From Lytechinus variegatus (lineage: Eukaryota > Echinodermata > Echinoidea > Temnopleuroida > Toxopneustidae): a stretch of 64,000 nucleotides of DNA. Location of the stretch: positions 6,993,683 to 7,057,682 of the forward strand of contig NC_054741.1 of assembly GCF_018143015.1 (NCBI RefSeq), in the 5' to 3' direction. The notes below the pieces were generated by a model. It had not been told where the DNA came from, did not search any database, and worked only from the letters and a program-made list of their open reading frames with translations. Both the position numbers and the translations under genes were made by a program. Every line of letters starts with the position of its first letter. Within the stretch, counting starts at the first letter, position 1. Positions 35,097 to 47,502 of this stretch are shown here, in pieces.

Positions 35097-36912
35097 TATA
35101 ATAAAGAATTACTTTGCGGATGACTGAAGATTGTCAAGCAAAGTACTGACTCTAATTCATATTTCCAAACACATCAAAAATGTCATGTTCATTTATTGTT
35201 AAATATTGTACATGCATTAATAGATGAAATATTTGTTTTTGCCATACACTACTTTAATTAGATTATAAGGCATATTTGATGTCAGAAATAAGGGGAAAAG
35301 GTGCGCTCAGATTGTAGCACTTCATGTGAATCAATATTATGAATCACACCTTAGCAGTATCATTCAACATGAAATATACTTTATACTGATGGGAAAACCA
35401 CATTTTCGTTGTTAGTGTTTTATGTTTCCATCATTAGCACTATTATTCTAATTGTTGTCTTTATAATTATGAGTATTATGATTTTGATCAATTTTATTTT
35501 TATAATTCATTTTATTATTACTATTATTATTGTCATTATTATTATTATGTAAATTATTTTAATTTTTAGTATGATCAGCTATTCTTCATCATTATAATCA
35601 TCTCTTTTTGCTATTTAAATGTTGTTAATGTGACAAATGCAATACAAGTTTTCGGCGAATAATAATTTGCGCGTTTGACGCTACGTTTAACAGGGTGAAT
35701 TGTGTGTTCAAGTTTTATATTTTCAAATTACTAACGTTTTAAAAATATTTCATCATTTTTTTTCACTGAACTAAAACGCAATTGTAAGAATAACCAACTG
35801 ATGTGGTATGAGAGGAAGATAGTTCGTTCTTATTTTCTTAATGGCGACTGATGTTTTTAAAAGTTTGAGTTATATCTGTTTTGACATAATGATTGTAATT
35901 TGGAAGCACATGTATGCAAACGCTGCCCATCCTTTATTCCCACTATTATCTTGTTATCAGGAATTATTATATTCAGGTTTATTTTTTAATCCCAATATAC
36001 ATTAGACACGAACAAGTGAACTTTCAAATGCGACTCACACGTGGTATTTTGTCATAGTCCCACGAAGCCAATCATCCTCCTTCCCTTGACATACGATAGA
36101 TTTTAGTTTTAAAAAACCCCAAAACACCCCCCCCCCCCCCAACAATCCACCTATCGTGTTTATTGTGTACCAAGGCAAAGAAAAATTTTCAGATATCAGC
36201 ATATCATCGCAACGTTATTTTTGTTCTGCAAACATTCGACAAAAACCTGTGTACTGTTTTTTTAAATTCAATTATTGTTCTGCTTTCCAAATATGACTGT
36301 ACCTTTACAAGTAGCTGAAATATATGATACTGAATACCGTCAAAATACAAACAATAGCCATGATAACAGCTTCGTGTAAAATTTGATCACACTGCTAATA
36401 GTGCCGTGTGTAATGATGGTAGATATTATGATATAAGCGCGTGCATTTTGCAAATGTTGCATGTGTGGTTTTTGTAAGTATAGTATTATGGAATATGTTC
36501 TTTATATATGGAGTCTCTTCTGATTTTTATCGTGTTTTGTTCTTCATTTTTAGTCTCTCCACAAATATTTTACTCTATTAAGTCAAACTCCATCATGGTA
36601 TTGTTGACAGGTGGAATTTTTTTAAGGTTATTGAATATGTGTACATTACGTGGAGAAGATAATAAATGTTTGTGGATTTTGCATGTGTGTGGCTTCATAA
36701 AAGAAATCAAGAAAATGATTTTGTGATAAAAAGTATATCTATAACCTATAAAATTTCAAAACCTTGTATCTCAATCGTCTACAGTGCGAATCAATAAAAA
36801 GTTTTACACTTCGAAAAAGTTCTGGGAATGGACAGATGTACAATATGGGGATAATACTTGGGCCGACGGGTTTTTGTCTCATCTATCAAATGAAAGTAAA
36901 AAATAATAAAAT
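35097..36912. other. No gene seen; ATT microsatellite and a poly-C tract
   Basis: An ATT/TTA-rich microsatellite spans about 35455-35560, and a C run lies at 36127-36140. No ORF is recognised. Confidence 0.5.
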
Positions 36913-37020
36913 AATAATATGCAACATTTATATAGCGCTAAATACAAATGTTTCTAAGCGCTGCACATTATTACCCCGGCTTCAGCACGGCTACCCTGAT
37001 CGGGTATGTCGACAAAATGT
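36913..37020 (-). mobile_element. SINE tail fragment, minus strand
   Basis: TTTATATAGCGCTAAATAC, TTTCTAAGCGCTGCACATTA and CCCCGGCTTCAGCACGG are the reverse complement of the tail seen at 9405-9500. Confidence 0.65.
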
Positions 37021-37857
37021 TGACAGAATATTATATGTGAGTAATCAGTGTCCATTTTTGTAAGGATCCACTTTCCCAAGCTTGATTATCATTAAACAAA
37101 AAAATCAAGCTGAAACCATTTCATGTTAATCACAGCTCCGTGTGAAGCAGATTATAAGAGCATCACGATGGCCTCGGTGTATGGGGAGAGGGGGGGGGGG
37201 GGTCAATGGCGCTCTATGAAGTGTTTTGGACATGGAAACAAGTAAAAATTTATAAAAGATTTCTTCAAATCAATTTTCTCAACTAAAGTCCTCTGTTCTT
37301 CATGATTAACATCTGCTTTTATTCATATAAGTATTTCCAAGCTGCATCGCTGCGCAAATGAATTTTTCAAAAGTAAAGTGGTGCTTAGCGAAACAGATTG
37401 TTTTTACAGTTATATCATGGAACTATTACAGAGTTTAATAGCTCCATGGTTATATCGTCATTTGCTTAAAGAGAACTGTACCAGTGGTTAAATGTGGAAA
37501 AAGCTTCAGAATATTACAATTATATAATTTTGCAGCATTATTTATGCAAACTTTTGTATATACGCACTGTATATTGTGTCTTTTTTGTTGGATGCCAAAA
37601 ATGTACATAGTGACAGGCCGAGCTATCATTTCCTTTATATTGTTGCTGTTGTTTTCGTCATTATTATCGTCGCCGTCTTCTATCATCATGCATCGTCATC
37701 GCAATAATAATTGATCCTAATGATCATCTCATTTTGTTATAGTGTTCTTTATGATACTATCGTCAATTTTGGTCACAATTCTTGTGTTTTTATTTTTTCT
37801 CCTCGATTCTTCAATTTTATTTGGATTTTTTCATCTTTTAAACTGTTATTACTTCTA
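37021..37857. other. No gene seen
   Basis: AT-rich, with a G run near 37190-37202. No supported feature. Confidence 0.5.
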
Positions 37858-38165
37858 CACACTAAGAAATAAAGGTTCAAAATTGAACCCCGAAAGGTTG
37901 ATGCAAAATCAGCACCCTATGGGTTCAGAAATTGAATCCCTGATTTGGGGTTCAAAAATTGAACCCTGCGGTTGGGGTTCATTGTTGCACCCTGCGGGTT
38001 CAAAACTGCACCCCGAGTAGGGGTTCAATTTAAAATTTAGGGTGCAATTTTGAACCCGCAGGGTGCAACAATGAACCCCAACCGCAGGGTTCAATTTCTG
38101 AACCCATAGGGTGCTGATTTTGCATCAACCTTTCGGGGTTCAATTTTGAACCTTCAGTTAGTGTG
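37858..38165. mobile_element. 308-bp near-perfect palindrome, copy 1, TA-flanked
   Basis: It starts CACACTAAGAAATAAAGG and ends CTTCAGTTAGTGTG, with TA at 37856-37857 and 38166-38167. The two halves are complementary almost throughout, and each half is built of GGTTCAA/TTGAACC, GCACCCTATGGGTTC and CTGCGGTTGGGGTTCA units. It would extrude as a ~150-bp hairpin. Non-coding. Tc1/mariner-like TA targeting is an inference. Confidence 0.8.
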
Positions 38166-38786
38166 TACTACATCTGTATTTGCTTACTCAAAATTATGTA
38201 TTATGACGATGATGTTTGGCATATAGTGGTACATGATAGCGGTGATTTAGTTAATTGATTATTTGTATTGAATTTTGAAGTGAATTATTACTTTTACGTG
38301 ATAAGAATGTCAATGTTATTCTATATTCTCAAAGAATTTCTCTTCAGGGCTAAAGCTATCATGTAGATTAAAGATATCTATATTTGAGTATTTTGAATCT
38401 AAGTCTGTGTGAATATTGTATTTCTTAGTTTTTGAGAAAGGTTTTAGAGGAATCCAGGGCCAAGGCTAGATGGTGATTTTGTTTGACTTTTTAGAATTTT
38501 TATTGCACGAGTCATATTTATCAGCCTGGAGGGCCCTTTTGAAAATAAAATGAAAAAACCCCTTGCGTTTGTGTTTCATGAAGCGCAGAGGGACATCAAA
38601 CATTTTATACCCTCCATGTCCCGCCCTGCGACTCCTTATATGGCTATTAAAAGCACATTATAGGCCGATTTTAAATGTTTTATGGTTGAAATCGAGGCCC
38701 TGTGTTTCAGAAAAGTATTTCACTTAATATTCGAGAACTTATTGTCAGAACTTGAGTCTAGTTCATCGAGGATCGCTTTTTGGTAC
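38166..38786. other. Spacer between the two palindromes; no gene seen
   Basis: AT-rich, without recognised features. Confidence 0.5.
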
Positions 38787-39077
38787 TATATCACTAAGAA
38801 ATAAAGGTTCAAAATATTGAACCCCGAAAGGTTGATGCAAAATCAGCACCCTATATGGGTTCAAAAATTGAACCCTGCGGTTGGGGTTCATTTTTGCACC
38901 CTGCGGGTTCAAAACTGCACCTCTAGGGGTTCAATTGAAATTTAGGGGTGCAGTTTTGAACCCGCAGGGTGCAAAAATGAACCCCAACCGCAGGGTTCAA
39001 TTTTTGAACCCATAGGGTGCTGCAGATTTTGCATCAACCTTTCGGGGTTCAATGTCGTACCTTTATTTCTTAGTGTG
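38787..39077. mobile_element. ~290-bp near-perfect palindrome, copy 2
   Basis: Same units as 37858-38165: CACTAAGAAATAAAGGTTC at the left and CTTTATTTCTTAGTGTG at the right, with TA after it. The left-most bases have decayed (ATATCACTAAG). Lacks one GGGTTCAGAAATTGAATCCC block relative to copy 1. Confidence 0.8.
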
Positions 39078-39606
39078 TAGGACTACAACCCTAGATATCT
39101 CTTATTGAAAAATTACCCCTACATACAAGAGCATACTTTGGACTGTTTGAAATGGTCCGCTTACCGAGAGCGTCCTCGGATTTCAGTGTGCAGGGTGTGT
39201 TTTTAGTTCATAATGCGAATTTTGATGTGTGTGCGTGCGTGCGTGTGTGTGTCCTCGTTTTAATACGTGGATAAATGCACGTGTTGGCCTATCTTAGCAG
39301 ATCGAAATCAAAATGTTTTTAGGCCCAGTTGCACCTATCCTAGCACTTAAAAAAAATACTACCAAAAGTGTTACTAATGATAATATAACTGGTATTTCGA
39401 GTATTAGCATGATAAGGGTGAGTATGCGTCGAACAAAATAATTTGCGCATCATGGGCTTTAATTGTAAGGAATATAAGAGGACAATTTTACAATAAATAA
39501 TGCTAATGATGGTGGACAGCTGGCAATAGACGAAACAGCAAATTATCTGTGTATGATATATTTGATTTTATTTTTATGGTATTCTATGTCATTCTACTAT
39601 TCAAGT
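39078..39606. other. No gene seen
   Basis: Contains a short GTGTGCGTGC microsatellite near 39228-39250. Otherwise featureless. Confidence 0.5.
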
Positions 39607-39614
39607 CATTCATA

Positions 39615-41044
39615 GAGTGGCGTAGCTAGGATTTTTTAAAGGTACTGGGGGTCCTTGCTTTTTAATGGGGAAGGGTAATGTTTTTTTTATTGGAAGGGGC
39701 AGTCCTCACAGTCACTTCTTAGATTTATTCTTATAAAACTTCATAAATATGAAATAATCTGATAAGCCCTATTTAATTTTTTTTAATTTTTTTATTTTTA
39801 TTATTAATGTATTTTGTCCTGAAAATTTAACATTCTGTTCAATGTTTGTGATCCTGGACAAGATGCGTATGTAAGTAGATATACTGCCAGAGCCAAGCAG
39901 AAATTATTAATAAACGTTCTGGCCAGATCGAAAAGGAACCTTAAAGGATTGTATGCAGCTATACTCATAAAGACGATGCATATTTCAAAAAACATATAAT
40001 GCGAGCGAAAAGCGCGAGCTGAAAACTTTCGACATTCCGACCTAGAAAAAAATGTCATTCTATAAGCACTTTTGTAATCATGAAAGGGATAGTTGTATAA
40101 CTAAACAGCTGTTGATGCGAGTGCGAAGCGCGAGCGGAAGTGAATTTAAATTTTAGACCTAAAACGGGACACTCTATTCATGTTTAGTAAATCATAAATA
40201 GTATGGGTATCCTCCTATATTAATAACGCGAACTTGAAGCGCGAATAGAAAATTATTGCTAATCTAATCTGAAACTGGATAATTCAAGCACTATTTTAAG
40301 CACTGTGTATGAAAGTTTTGAATTGACTGTGGATCGCACTTATTAAAGGGATGGTCCGGGCTGAAAGTATTTTTAGTTTAATAGAGTAGGATTCACTGAG
40401 CAGAATGACGAAAATTCATCAAATTCGGATAACAAATAACAAAGTTATTGAATTATAAAGTTTAGCAATATTTTGTGAAAACAGTCGTCATGAATATTCA
40501 TTTGGTGGACTGATGATGTCACATCTCCACTTGTTCTTTTGTATTTTATTATATGAAATGAGGTTTATTCAATTTTTTTCCTCCAAGAACTAGAAAAATT
40601 GGATTGACAACTGATTTAGTGCATAAGATAATTATTGCTGCAACTTATCTCATTATAAGGGAGACATATTATTCACACAAGTATGGTATAATGAAAAAAT
40701 TATGATTTTATGTAATAACATAAAACGGAAAGTGGAGATGTGACATCATCAGCCCACTAATGAATATTCATGACGACTGTTTTTACAAAATATTGCTAAA
40801 TTTTAAACTTCAATAACTTTATTATTTGTTATCGGCATTTTGCTCAGTGAATTCTACTCTATGTATTCAGATATAAATATTTTCAGCCCGTACCACCCCT
40901 TTAAGCAAGACATGTAAATGATGCTGTAACTTATATAGGCCTTACCATTTTATCCCTGCAGAATTTTGTTCGGGGGGGGGGGGCACCTGGGGGTCACACC
41001 AAATCTCTGGGGGCACGTGCCCCACACCCATAGCTACGCCCCTG
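39615..41044. mobile_element. hAT-type non-autonomous element (1.43 kb), 7/8 target duplication
   Basis: It starts GAGTGGCGTAGCTAGG and ends CCATAGCTACGCCCCTG, inverted repeats of the CAGKGGCGTAGCTA type. Flanks CATTCATA (39607-39614) and CATTCATG (41045-41052) match at 7 of 8. Poly-G and GGGGGCACGTGCCCC lie inside the right end. Inverted GCGCTTCGCGC repeats (GCGAGCGAAAAGCGCGAGCT near 39999, GCGAAGCGCGAGCGG near 40122, and a degenerate unit near 40226) lie inside, plus a nested MITE. No transposase. Confidence 0.78.
40347..40900. mobile_element. MITE of the AGGGATGGTCCGGGCTGAAA family, copy 2, nested in the hAT-type element
   Basis: The ends AGGGATGGTCCGGGCTGAAA and TTTTCAGCCCGTACCACCCCT pair. 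Perfect TTAA flanks lie at 40343-40346 and 40901-40904. The interior matches 7484-8015 (ACAGTCGTCATGAATATTCA, GATGATGTCACATCTCCAC). Confidence 0.85.
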
Positions 41045-41074
41045 CATTCATGGAATGCCGCCACAATATATTAA

Positions 41075-41600
41075 AGGTCAAGTTCACCCCAGAAAAAAAT
41101 GATCTAAATAGAGAAAAATCAAACATGACTAATGCTGAAAGCTCCATCAAAATTGGAAGTAAAATAAGAAAGTTATTATTTTAAAGTTTCGCTTATTTTT
41201 CACAAAACAGTTCTATGCTCAATTCAGCGATATGTAAATGAGAGAGTCGATGATGTCACTCGTTCATTATTTCTTATGTTTTCTATTGTTTGCTTATTAT
41301 ACAATATTTCAGTTTTTACGAATTTGACAATTAGGACCCCTTGCTTGAACCACAAAATGTTAAAATAATGGAATTCCACGTGTTCAGGGAGGAATGAAAA
41401 ATTGTTTCACATGACAATGATGGAAAAAACAAAATATATTTTATATTTCATATAATAAATTACAAAAGAAATAGTGAGTGGGTGATGTCATCGGTCCCCT
41501 CATTTGCATAGCGAACAGGATGTGCATACAACTTGAGAAATTAAGCGAAAATTTAAAAGGTTATAACTTTTTTATTTGTCATCCGATTTTATATAAAAAA
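41075..41600. mobile_element. TTAA-associated MITE (AGGTCAAGTTCACCCC), right end missing
   Basis: The left end AGGTCAAGTTCACCCCAG follows TTAA (41071-41074). The body matches 49061-49628 (AAATGTTAAAATAATGGAAT, CACGTGTTCAGGGAGGAATG). The right inverted repeat is absent, so it is truncated near 41600. Confidence 0.7.
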
Positions 41601-43110
41601 TAATAAACAATATAATACAAAAATAAAAATTAAATGCGTTTCAAAATGTGAGTGCGCATAAGTATGGGACACCATGCAGTATAGTGACGATGGTTTTTTC
41701 AGTCTGGTAGGAAGTGAATATTATGAAAACGAAATTGAATTTAGTGAAACCAAAGATATTCCTAAAAATCATTATCATGTTAAATGTGTTCGCACATATA
41801 TACGTCACTAGTGTTACCCAACACCTATGTAAGCCGGGAAGTATACTACCACGGTCATTGGTATTGAGATTTTCGAGGTGCTATATGGTACAGTTACAAC
41901 CCAGCAAGAGTGTCGCTGAATTTCCTCAATGACACTCTCAATGACAGTCCAGTAATCAAAGATAGTCTACACTTTACAGACGTTTGGATGAAATGTGAGT
42001 GTTGTTGAACTTGTATCAGGAGCATTCCACATATAGATCACCATTTGAAAAGGGTGGAGTAGGAACGTATACAGCGGGGAGGGTTCACCCTACTATCCAA
42101 GTCTGCATGGGAGCACATCATCACCAGCAGGTAGAAAAGTGTAATTCCTCACTCGCTCCGAGTCACAATATAATTTGATAAACATTAAAACCAGATGAAG
42201 TCATTTCCAATGATCATCGATGCAAACTGCCTATGTATCGTAGAGGGCATAGGATGTGTAGTAACAATTTTGATTTTGCGACCCCCCCCCCCCAAAAAAA
42301 AAACCCGGGTCAAAGAGGAAAGATCCGGGGGAAAGATAAACGTGAAAGAAAACGGGTGAAATATCATTTTCTGAATATTAATCAATCCATATCAAAAATT
42401 TGGTTTCCATTCCAAAGTTCAAGTCATAATGTTCGCTCGTTTAAAGGCTTTCTTGCAAATTTGTTTGGATTTTCTACCTCTCCCTTACGCCACTATCCCG
42501 GGCCACTATGACCCCCACAATTTGTAGGTAGGCCGGTAACGTATACGAAGATTTTTTTCTTTGATTCGTCTTTGAATTCCACGTCATATTTTTCGGTGAA
42601 ATATGGATTTGCTATATGAGAAAAAGAAACTCTGGTCCAAGACAGTTCAGTGAGTCAGTTATCTGAGGATTTCCTTGCAAGTTGTGACCTATTTAGAACT
42701 ACTGGGCACTCACATCAATATGTCAACAGCCAGTTATATGTCAACAGTGTTCTACGTCATCATAGCCGACAAAATGAACACCAATTCAAGAACATTCCCG
42801 AGCACCCGGGAAGTGGGCAGGCAGCGCAAACAACAACACGAGCATTATGCAGCACACACGGACGACACGCATCGAACAAGCTGCAGCTAGCTATATTCAG
42901 CAAGGGTTAAGCTGATACGATACGGCGATCGTGATTTCGTATTCATAGTGTTTTTGTCGGGTGCAGTTGTACGGTGGCTTCAATACACAACTGTACAGCT
43001 TGTGTTATCGTGATTATGCTGTATACTTTACTTGTGACCTGATTTATGACTGTGTGCTTCGTAATACACACCAGCACTTTATTTGATTTTTGGAGCATGT
43101 AACATTCGAA
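41601..43110 (+). promoter_or_regulatory. Upstream region and probable 5'UTR of PPP1R3-like paralog 2
   Basis: 41601-42640 is AT-rich with a poly-C/poly-A block near 42282-42302 and no coding similarity. From about 42640 to the ATG the sequence is visibly richer in G/C and CpG (CCCGGGAAGTGG, ACGACACGC, ATACGGCGATCG), compatible with a promoter and 5'UTR. No splice site or start was assigned. Confidence 0.35.
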
Positions 43111-44187
43111 ATGTCGACGGAGTCTCCCCCCGCATCGCCGAGGAAAGCCCGCAAATCGCTAGCTGAGAAGGGGCAGCATTTGGAGCCCATTAACGTGTCC
43201 AAAACAGTGAGTAGTAATTGCAACCTTCCTGGTGAATGTCGGCAAACTGGTTCTTATACTGCCAATACGAGTGATAACTTTGACTCAGAGCAACGCGATA
43301 TTACAAATGCAGCTGCAGAACGAACTTGCAATAACATTCAGAATCCCTCGAATTCTGAGGGTACTTTGTATTCAGATACAGTAGATTCTCATTGTGATGA
43401 AAATGTAGAACGAGAAGAGATATTAAAGCAGGAAACTGCGTCTGCCCCACATCATGCACATGGCAATTTTAAACTTGGTGCCGACAGCGTTGATCTTGAT
43501 GATACAGCTTTTAAATCTTTCAATGTAAATGTTACCCCAGATGGATTTTTATCGCCGACGTCACCGACTTCGCCCACCAGTCCAGACCCCGATGGAATAC
43601 GATCACCACGGAAGTCGTCAATGCGTGACCCCAATCGACCTCGAACACCGCCGGGGACACCCTCCCGGAAGTCAGTTCGCTTTGCTGACCACCTAGGGTT
43701 GGACTTGGAGACTGTCAAAACCATATTGAGAACGGAATCACCACCTGACTTGCACGTACATGTTGACGAGGAGAAACAGACGATAAGTGCCAAGGTTCTG
43801 TCGTTGTGCTTCCAACAACCTGGTGGACAACCAGACTTCTTATCGCGGCTCAACTCCTTAAATGTCTGCCTCGAGAACGTAGTAGTCCATGAATTTACAC
43901 TCATAGGCACCATCAAGGTCAGAAACCTGGGTTTCGAGAAGGAAGTCAGGATTCGACAATCGTCAGACAACTGGAGTTCTTATGTTGACACCATGGCAAT
44001 GTACGTCCAGGGTTCTTGTAATGGACCTACAGATCGGTTCTCTTTTGGCCTGTCAGGACCTCGGAGTATGGCACCAGGAGCAATACTCACTTTTGCCATC
44101 TATTACAAGGTAGGGGGACAAATTTTTTGGGATAACAATGGCGGGCAGAACTACTCTCTTGTGTGTGAAGAGGTTAAAAAACTTTGA
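43111..44187 (+). CDS. Protein phosphatase 1 glycogen-targeting regulatory subunit 3-like, paralog 2
   Basis: 358 residues from ATG at 43111; seven further upstream codons would need a TTG start. The N-terminal ~180 residues are low-complexity, with SPTSPTSPTSP (148-158), likely proline-directed phosphosites. RPRTPPGTPSRKSVRFAD contains the RVxF PP1-docking motif at 187-191, followed by LGLDLETV as in paralog 1. CBM21 spans about 232-354: FQQPGGQPDF, VCLENVVV, GTIKVRNLGF-KEVRIR, DRFSFGL, then WDNNGGQNY (340-348). Shorter than paralog 1 mainly in the N-terminal arm, and the C-terminus stops right after EEVKKL. Same strand, about 12 kb downstream, single coding exon: a tandem-duplicate pair whose shared domain is well conserved while the arms are not alignable by eye. 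Function inferred as PP1 targeting to glycogen. Confidence 0.93.
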   Translation: MSTESPPASPRKARKSLAEKGQHLEPINVSKTVSSNCNLPGECRQTGSYTANTSDNFDSEQRDITNAAAERTCNNIQNPSNSEGTLYSDTVDSHCDENVEREEILKQETASAPHHAHGNFKLGADSVDLDDTAFKSFNVNVTPDGFLSPTSPTSPTSPDPDGIRSPRKSSMRDPNRPRTPPGTPSRKSVRFADHLGLDLETVKTILRTESPPDLHVHVDEEKQTISAKVLSLCFQQPGGQPDFLSRLNSLNVCLENVVVHEFTLIGTIKVRNLGFEKEVRIRQSSDNWSSYVDTMAMYVQGSCNGPTDRFSFGLSGPRSMAPGAILTFAIYYKVGGQIFWDNNGGQNYSLVCEEVKKL

Positions 44188-44615
44188 CATGTTTGTTATC
44201 TTGGAGTGATAGGTCAGCTCTTTAACCAGGTGCCATGGCAACTGAGGATGCGGTTACGGAAGCTTCAAAGTGAAAAGTATCTTCCCATAATTCATGTGGT
44301 AGGATTCGCCCGGGGAATCGCTCAAGTAGTGCAAATTGATTTTGGATCAACCGTGATTAAATAGAGATTTTATTGGTGATATATTTTGATTCGATTCAGG
44401 TATTGGAAATCAACTGGCTACTAGACATAGAATGAAAAACTGGACGGGTCGAAAAAGAAGAAGATGAATTGAAGAAGAAAAAAAATCCTCATTGCCATAC
44501 GAGTATTGCTAGCAACATGACTTTTGTAAGCTTGCCATTTACAAGATAATTGTTTAGGCCATCTTGTAATGAAAGACACAATCGTTTTGGATCATATTCT
44601 AAGAGTCTTCGTAAT

Positions 44616-44621
44616 AATAAA
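44616..44621 (+). terminator. Candidate polyadenylation signal of PPP1R3-like paralog 2
   Basis: AATAAA 429 bases after the stop, in AT-rich sequence following a GAAGAAGAAGATG purine tract. Confidence 0.4.
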
Positions 44622-47305
44622 CTAAAAACGTGCAGTGCTAATTGTCTGAATTTCAACCTTGTTTGCAATATACAGTAATATACAATAATATATAATGTTC
44701 ATATATTATAGGATTAGGACGTTTATATTTACTATGCAAAGCTCAAAATACTCAACAATTGTGAGTAATATTACTGACAATATAAATGAGGGAAAATGTT
44801 CATTTACCGAGCTTTGTGCTACAATGTTGTATAGTTGAACAAATTTTTATCGTATTAAAAAATACAATGTTATATTTGTTTTGACAGTCCATACACATTT
44901 CATTATCTGTATGACATGTAAAGTGTCTTGAGATAATCAGCAGAGTGGGTAGACCTATTTTAGCTGCACATGTATACAGTTCCACTCACATAAGTGTATA
45001 AATTCTAGGTTATGATCTGAGATCCATATGTCCATTCGATGCGATATTTACCTTGAAATTATCTCTTATCAAGTATAGGCCATTAGGACAAATGGGCGAA
45101 GGTCAAGGCCCGACTAATTTCTCACTCCATTGATAATTAAGAAATATTTTACCTGAGTTAAAAAAGAAAAAGTGAGCACTGTAAACGACGTGTTTACACT
45201 CGGGTTATACAAAGTATAACCAGAGTGGTGGCCTGCTAACTTCCTTTGTGACTCTTTGCTTTTCTGGGTTTTATCAGATTCAAAGAGACAAAAGAACACA
45301 CCGAAAGCGATGATAAAATGTTGTGATTAATCCTTTCAGCAGTGTGCATGTAATGAGGAGATAAAAGGATCTGTGCATGCCGAATCTGGTTTATTTATTT
45401 TTTATTCTAGGAATGTGATAGAACCTGTTTTAACGTCATAATCTTGATTAATACTCGCGAAATCGCTGGAGAAATTACTAATCAGATATTACTTGCAGCT
45501 ATGTGAGGGATTTCGTTTTTCGTCTTTCCTGAGAAGTGTGTAGCCTCCAGTACATGTTGCATGACATTGTTGGGTAGTATTATGTAACCAAAGATCTTAT
45601 TGAAACATATTAACCTTTTACTTATCCACATTTTACGAGTCGTTCTCTTATTTGTTTTGATGTTGATATGGGTTATGTAGTACATTTTACAACTTAATCG
45701 ACTGGTAATGTAAAACATCGCATTAATAAATTATTCGAGAAACTAACATAGCCAAAAACAATGACCTGATTTTTAATTTGAAAATGACTGACTATATAAT
45801 AGATTTGCCAATGGTTGATGACTGTTTCCTGAATTGTTGAGAGCTTGAATGTACATGTAGATATGGAATAGTCCAGATGATGTCATATGACCTAAATACC
45901 TCGAAGATTATTACCAAAGATGTTCTAATGAGGATAACAATATTCTTAGCTCTCCCACCTGCAGAAGTCCTACCGCACAGCCATCTTTGTTTAAAATGTA
46001 TCCTTCGTTTTGGTCGGGATTATCGGTATTGTCCAACCTTTTTAAAAATGCTGGCACTTCTCTGCTCTTGAAAGTTGAAGGGGTAATTACCCCCTTCGAC
46101 CTTTCTTTTTTGAGGCGCTGTTGGTGATTAGGAATTACGATTACCATGATATAAACGTTGAAATTGATTAAAGTTCCTGAAATATTATTTTAGCCTTGTC
46201 TCTGCAAGTGGTCCAATACTGTGATACATGTGCAGTCATGTATTACAGTATTGAACCAATGTGAAATGTAAAATGAAAATATGACCTACCTTTGGTATGT
46301 ATTTTTCAAAGATTGTGTATTGACTAGATTTCTCTCATTCATTACCATACAATATTCACTTATGTTACTGTTCTGTTTTTTCACGTGTTCATATTATTGT
46401 ACTTGCCTTTAATGCTTTCACTTATCCTTATAAACGTACTTTATTTGAAAATTGAGATAGTATTGTGATTTGTATATTTTGTTCCATACATTTCATATGT
46501 CTTACAACTTTTGATAGTAACATTTTTAGTTTTGTATGTAATACATAATTTATTTACTGGAATATTTGTTAAGCAAAATATTGCTGCTGTGTTCTAGTTC
46601 TTTTACTAATCGAAATGAGAAAAATCAAATGATTATTCATCATGGGGTCAGGGGAGTAAGCTAAGTATAATTACGATCACAACACTTTCCAGACATATTT
46701 GTACATGTATAAATTAAATTATGTATGTATACTTCAGTTGATGCGATCGGGACATATTGTGGGTAACTTGTTTAAAACCCCTGCACTTATGCGTTCGTTT
46801 GACTACTGCCATGACTACATGTATATGAAAGTATTTGGTTTGATTAAAAAGTAATGTTGAATGGCTAACATTGTAACAGCAATGAAATGATGAAAAGCTC
46901 GGATCAGGAAAAATGCAAATTTTCCCCCACTGATCCATGAATGTGTCCACATTGTTACCTGTATCAATAGTAATGTGACTTTGAATAACAAAAATTAAAG
47001 GGTACAGTACATTACTGATATCGTTATTTTTCGTGATTGAAAATTATAGTTTATTTCAGCTCAAACAAAGTGCAATGCTTGATGTAATGATGGGGGGGGG
47101 GGGCTTCGAAGTCATGTTTATTCATGATTTCGGACGCGTGCCAAGGTCAGAGCCCAATTCTAATGGGCTACAAAATGGTGAGCGCCTAGTTTTGATTGCA
47201 AACTTTCAAGAAGATGATAACGATGATGATGGTAATGGATAGTGATTTGAATATTATTACAGACGTTTTTATTTTGCTATTATTTTTATCATATGTCAAC
47301 AGTAC
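44622..47305. other. No gene seen
   Basis: AT-rich DNA. Two overlapping short frames at 45877-46147 lie around a local palindrome (AAGGGGGTAATTACCCC-type, near 46078-46103) and have no recognised similarity. A G run lies near 47092-47103. Confidence 0.45.
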
Positions 47306-47502
47306 CAATAGTAGTAGAAGTAGTAGTAATGGGACTTGTAGTGTTAAGTAGTAGTTTAGTTAAAGTAGTATTAGTTGAAGTAGGATTAGAGATAGTAAAT
47401 GGTAAATAATTGTAACTTCTGCTGCTGCTATTCTACTACTAGTACTACTGCTGCTGCTACTTCTACTACTGCTACTAATACTACTAATAGTAGTTCTAGT
47501 AC
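47306..47502. repeat. AGT-trinucleotide tract followed by its complement (ACT/TGC)
   Basis: AGTAGTAGAAGTAGTAG-type repeats (47308-47400) are followed after a short spacer by CTACTACTAGTACTACTGC and similar (47424-47502). The arms are complementary in type and could fold imperfectly. Confidence 0.7.

Noticed and set aside
35455..35560. ATT-rich stretch as a possible matrix or origin element
   Set aside because: A simple microsatellite explains it; no independent evidence of function.
45877..46147. Overlapping short ORFs on both strands as a possible exon
   Set aside because: Neither strand matches a known family, and the GGTAATTACC palindrome inside suggests a repeat rather than coding.
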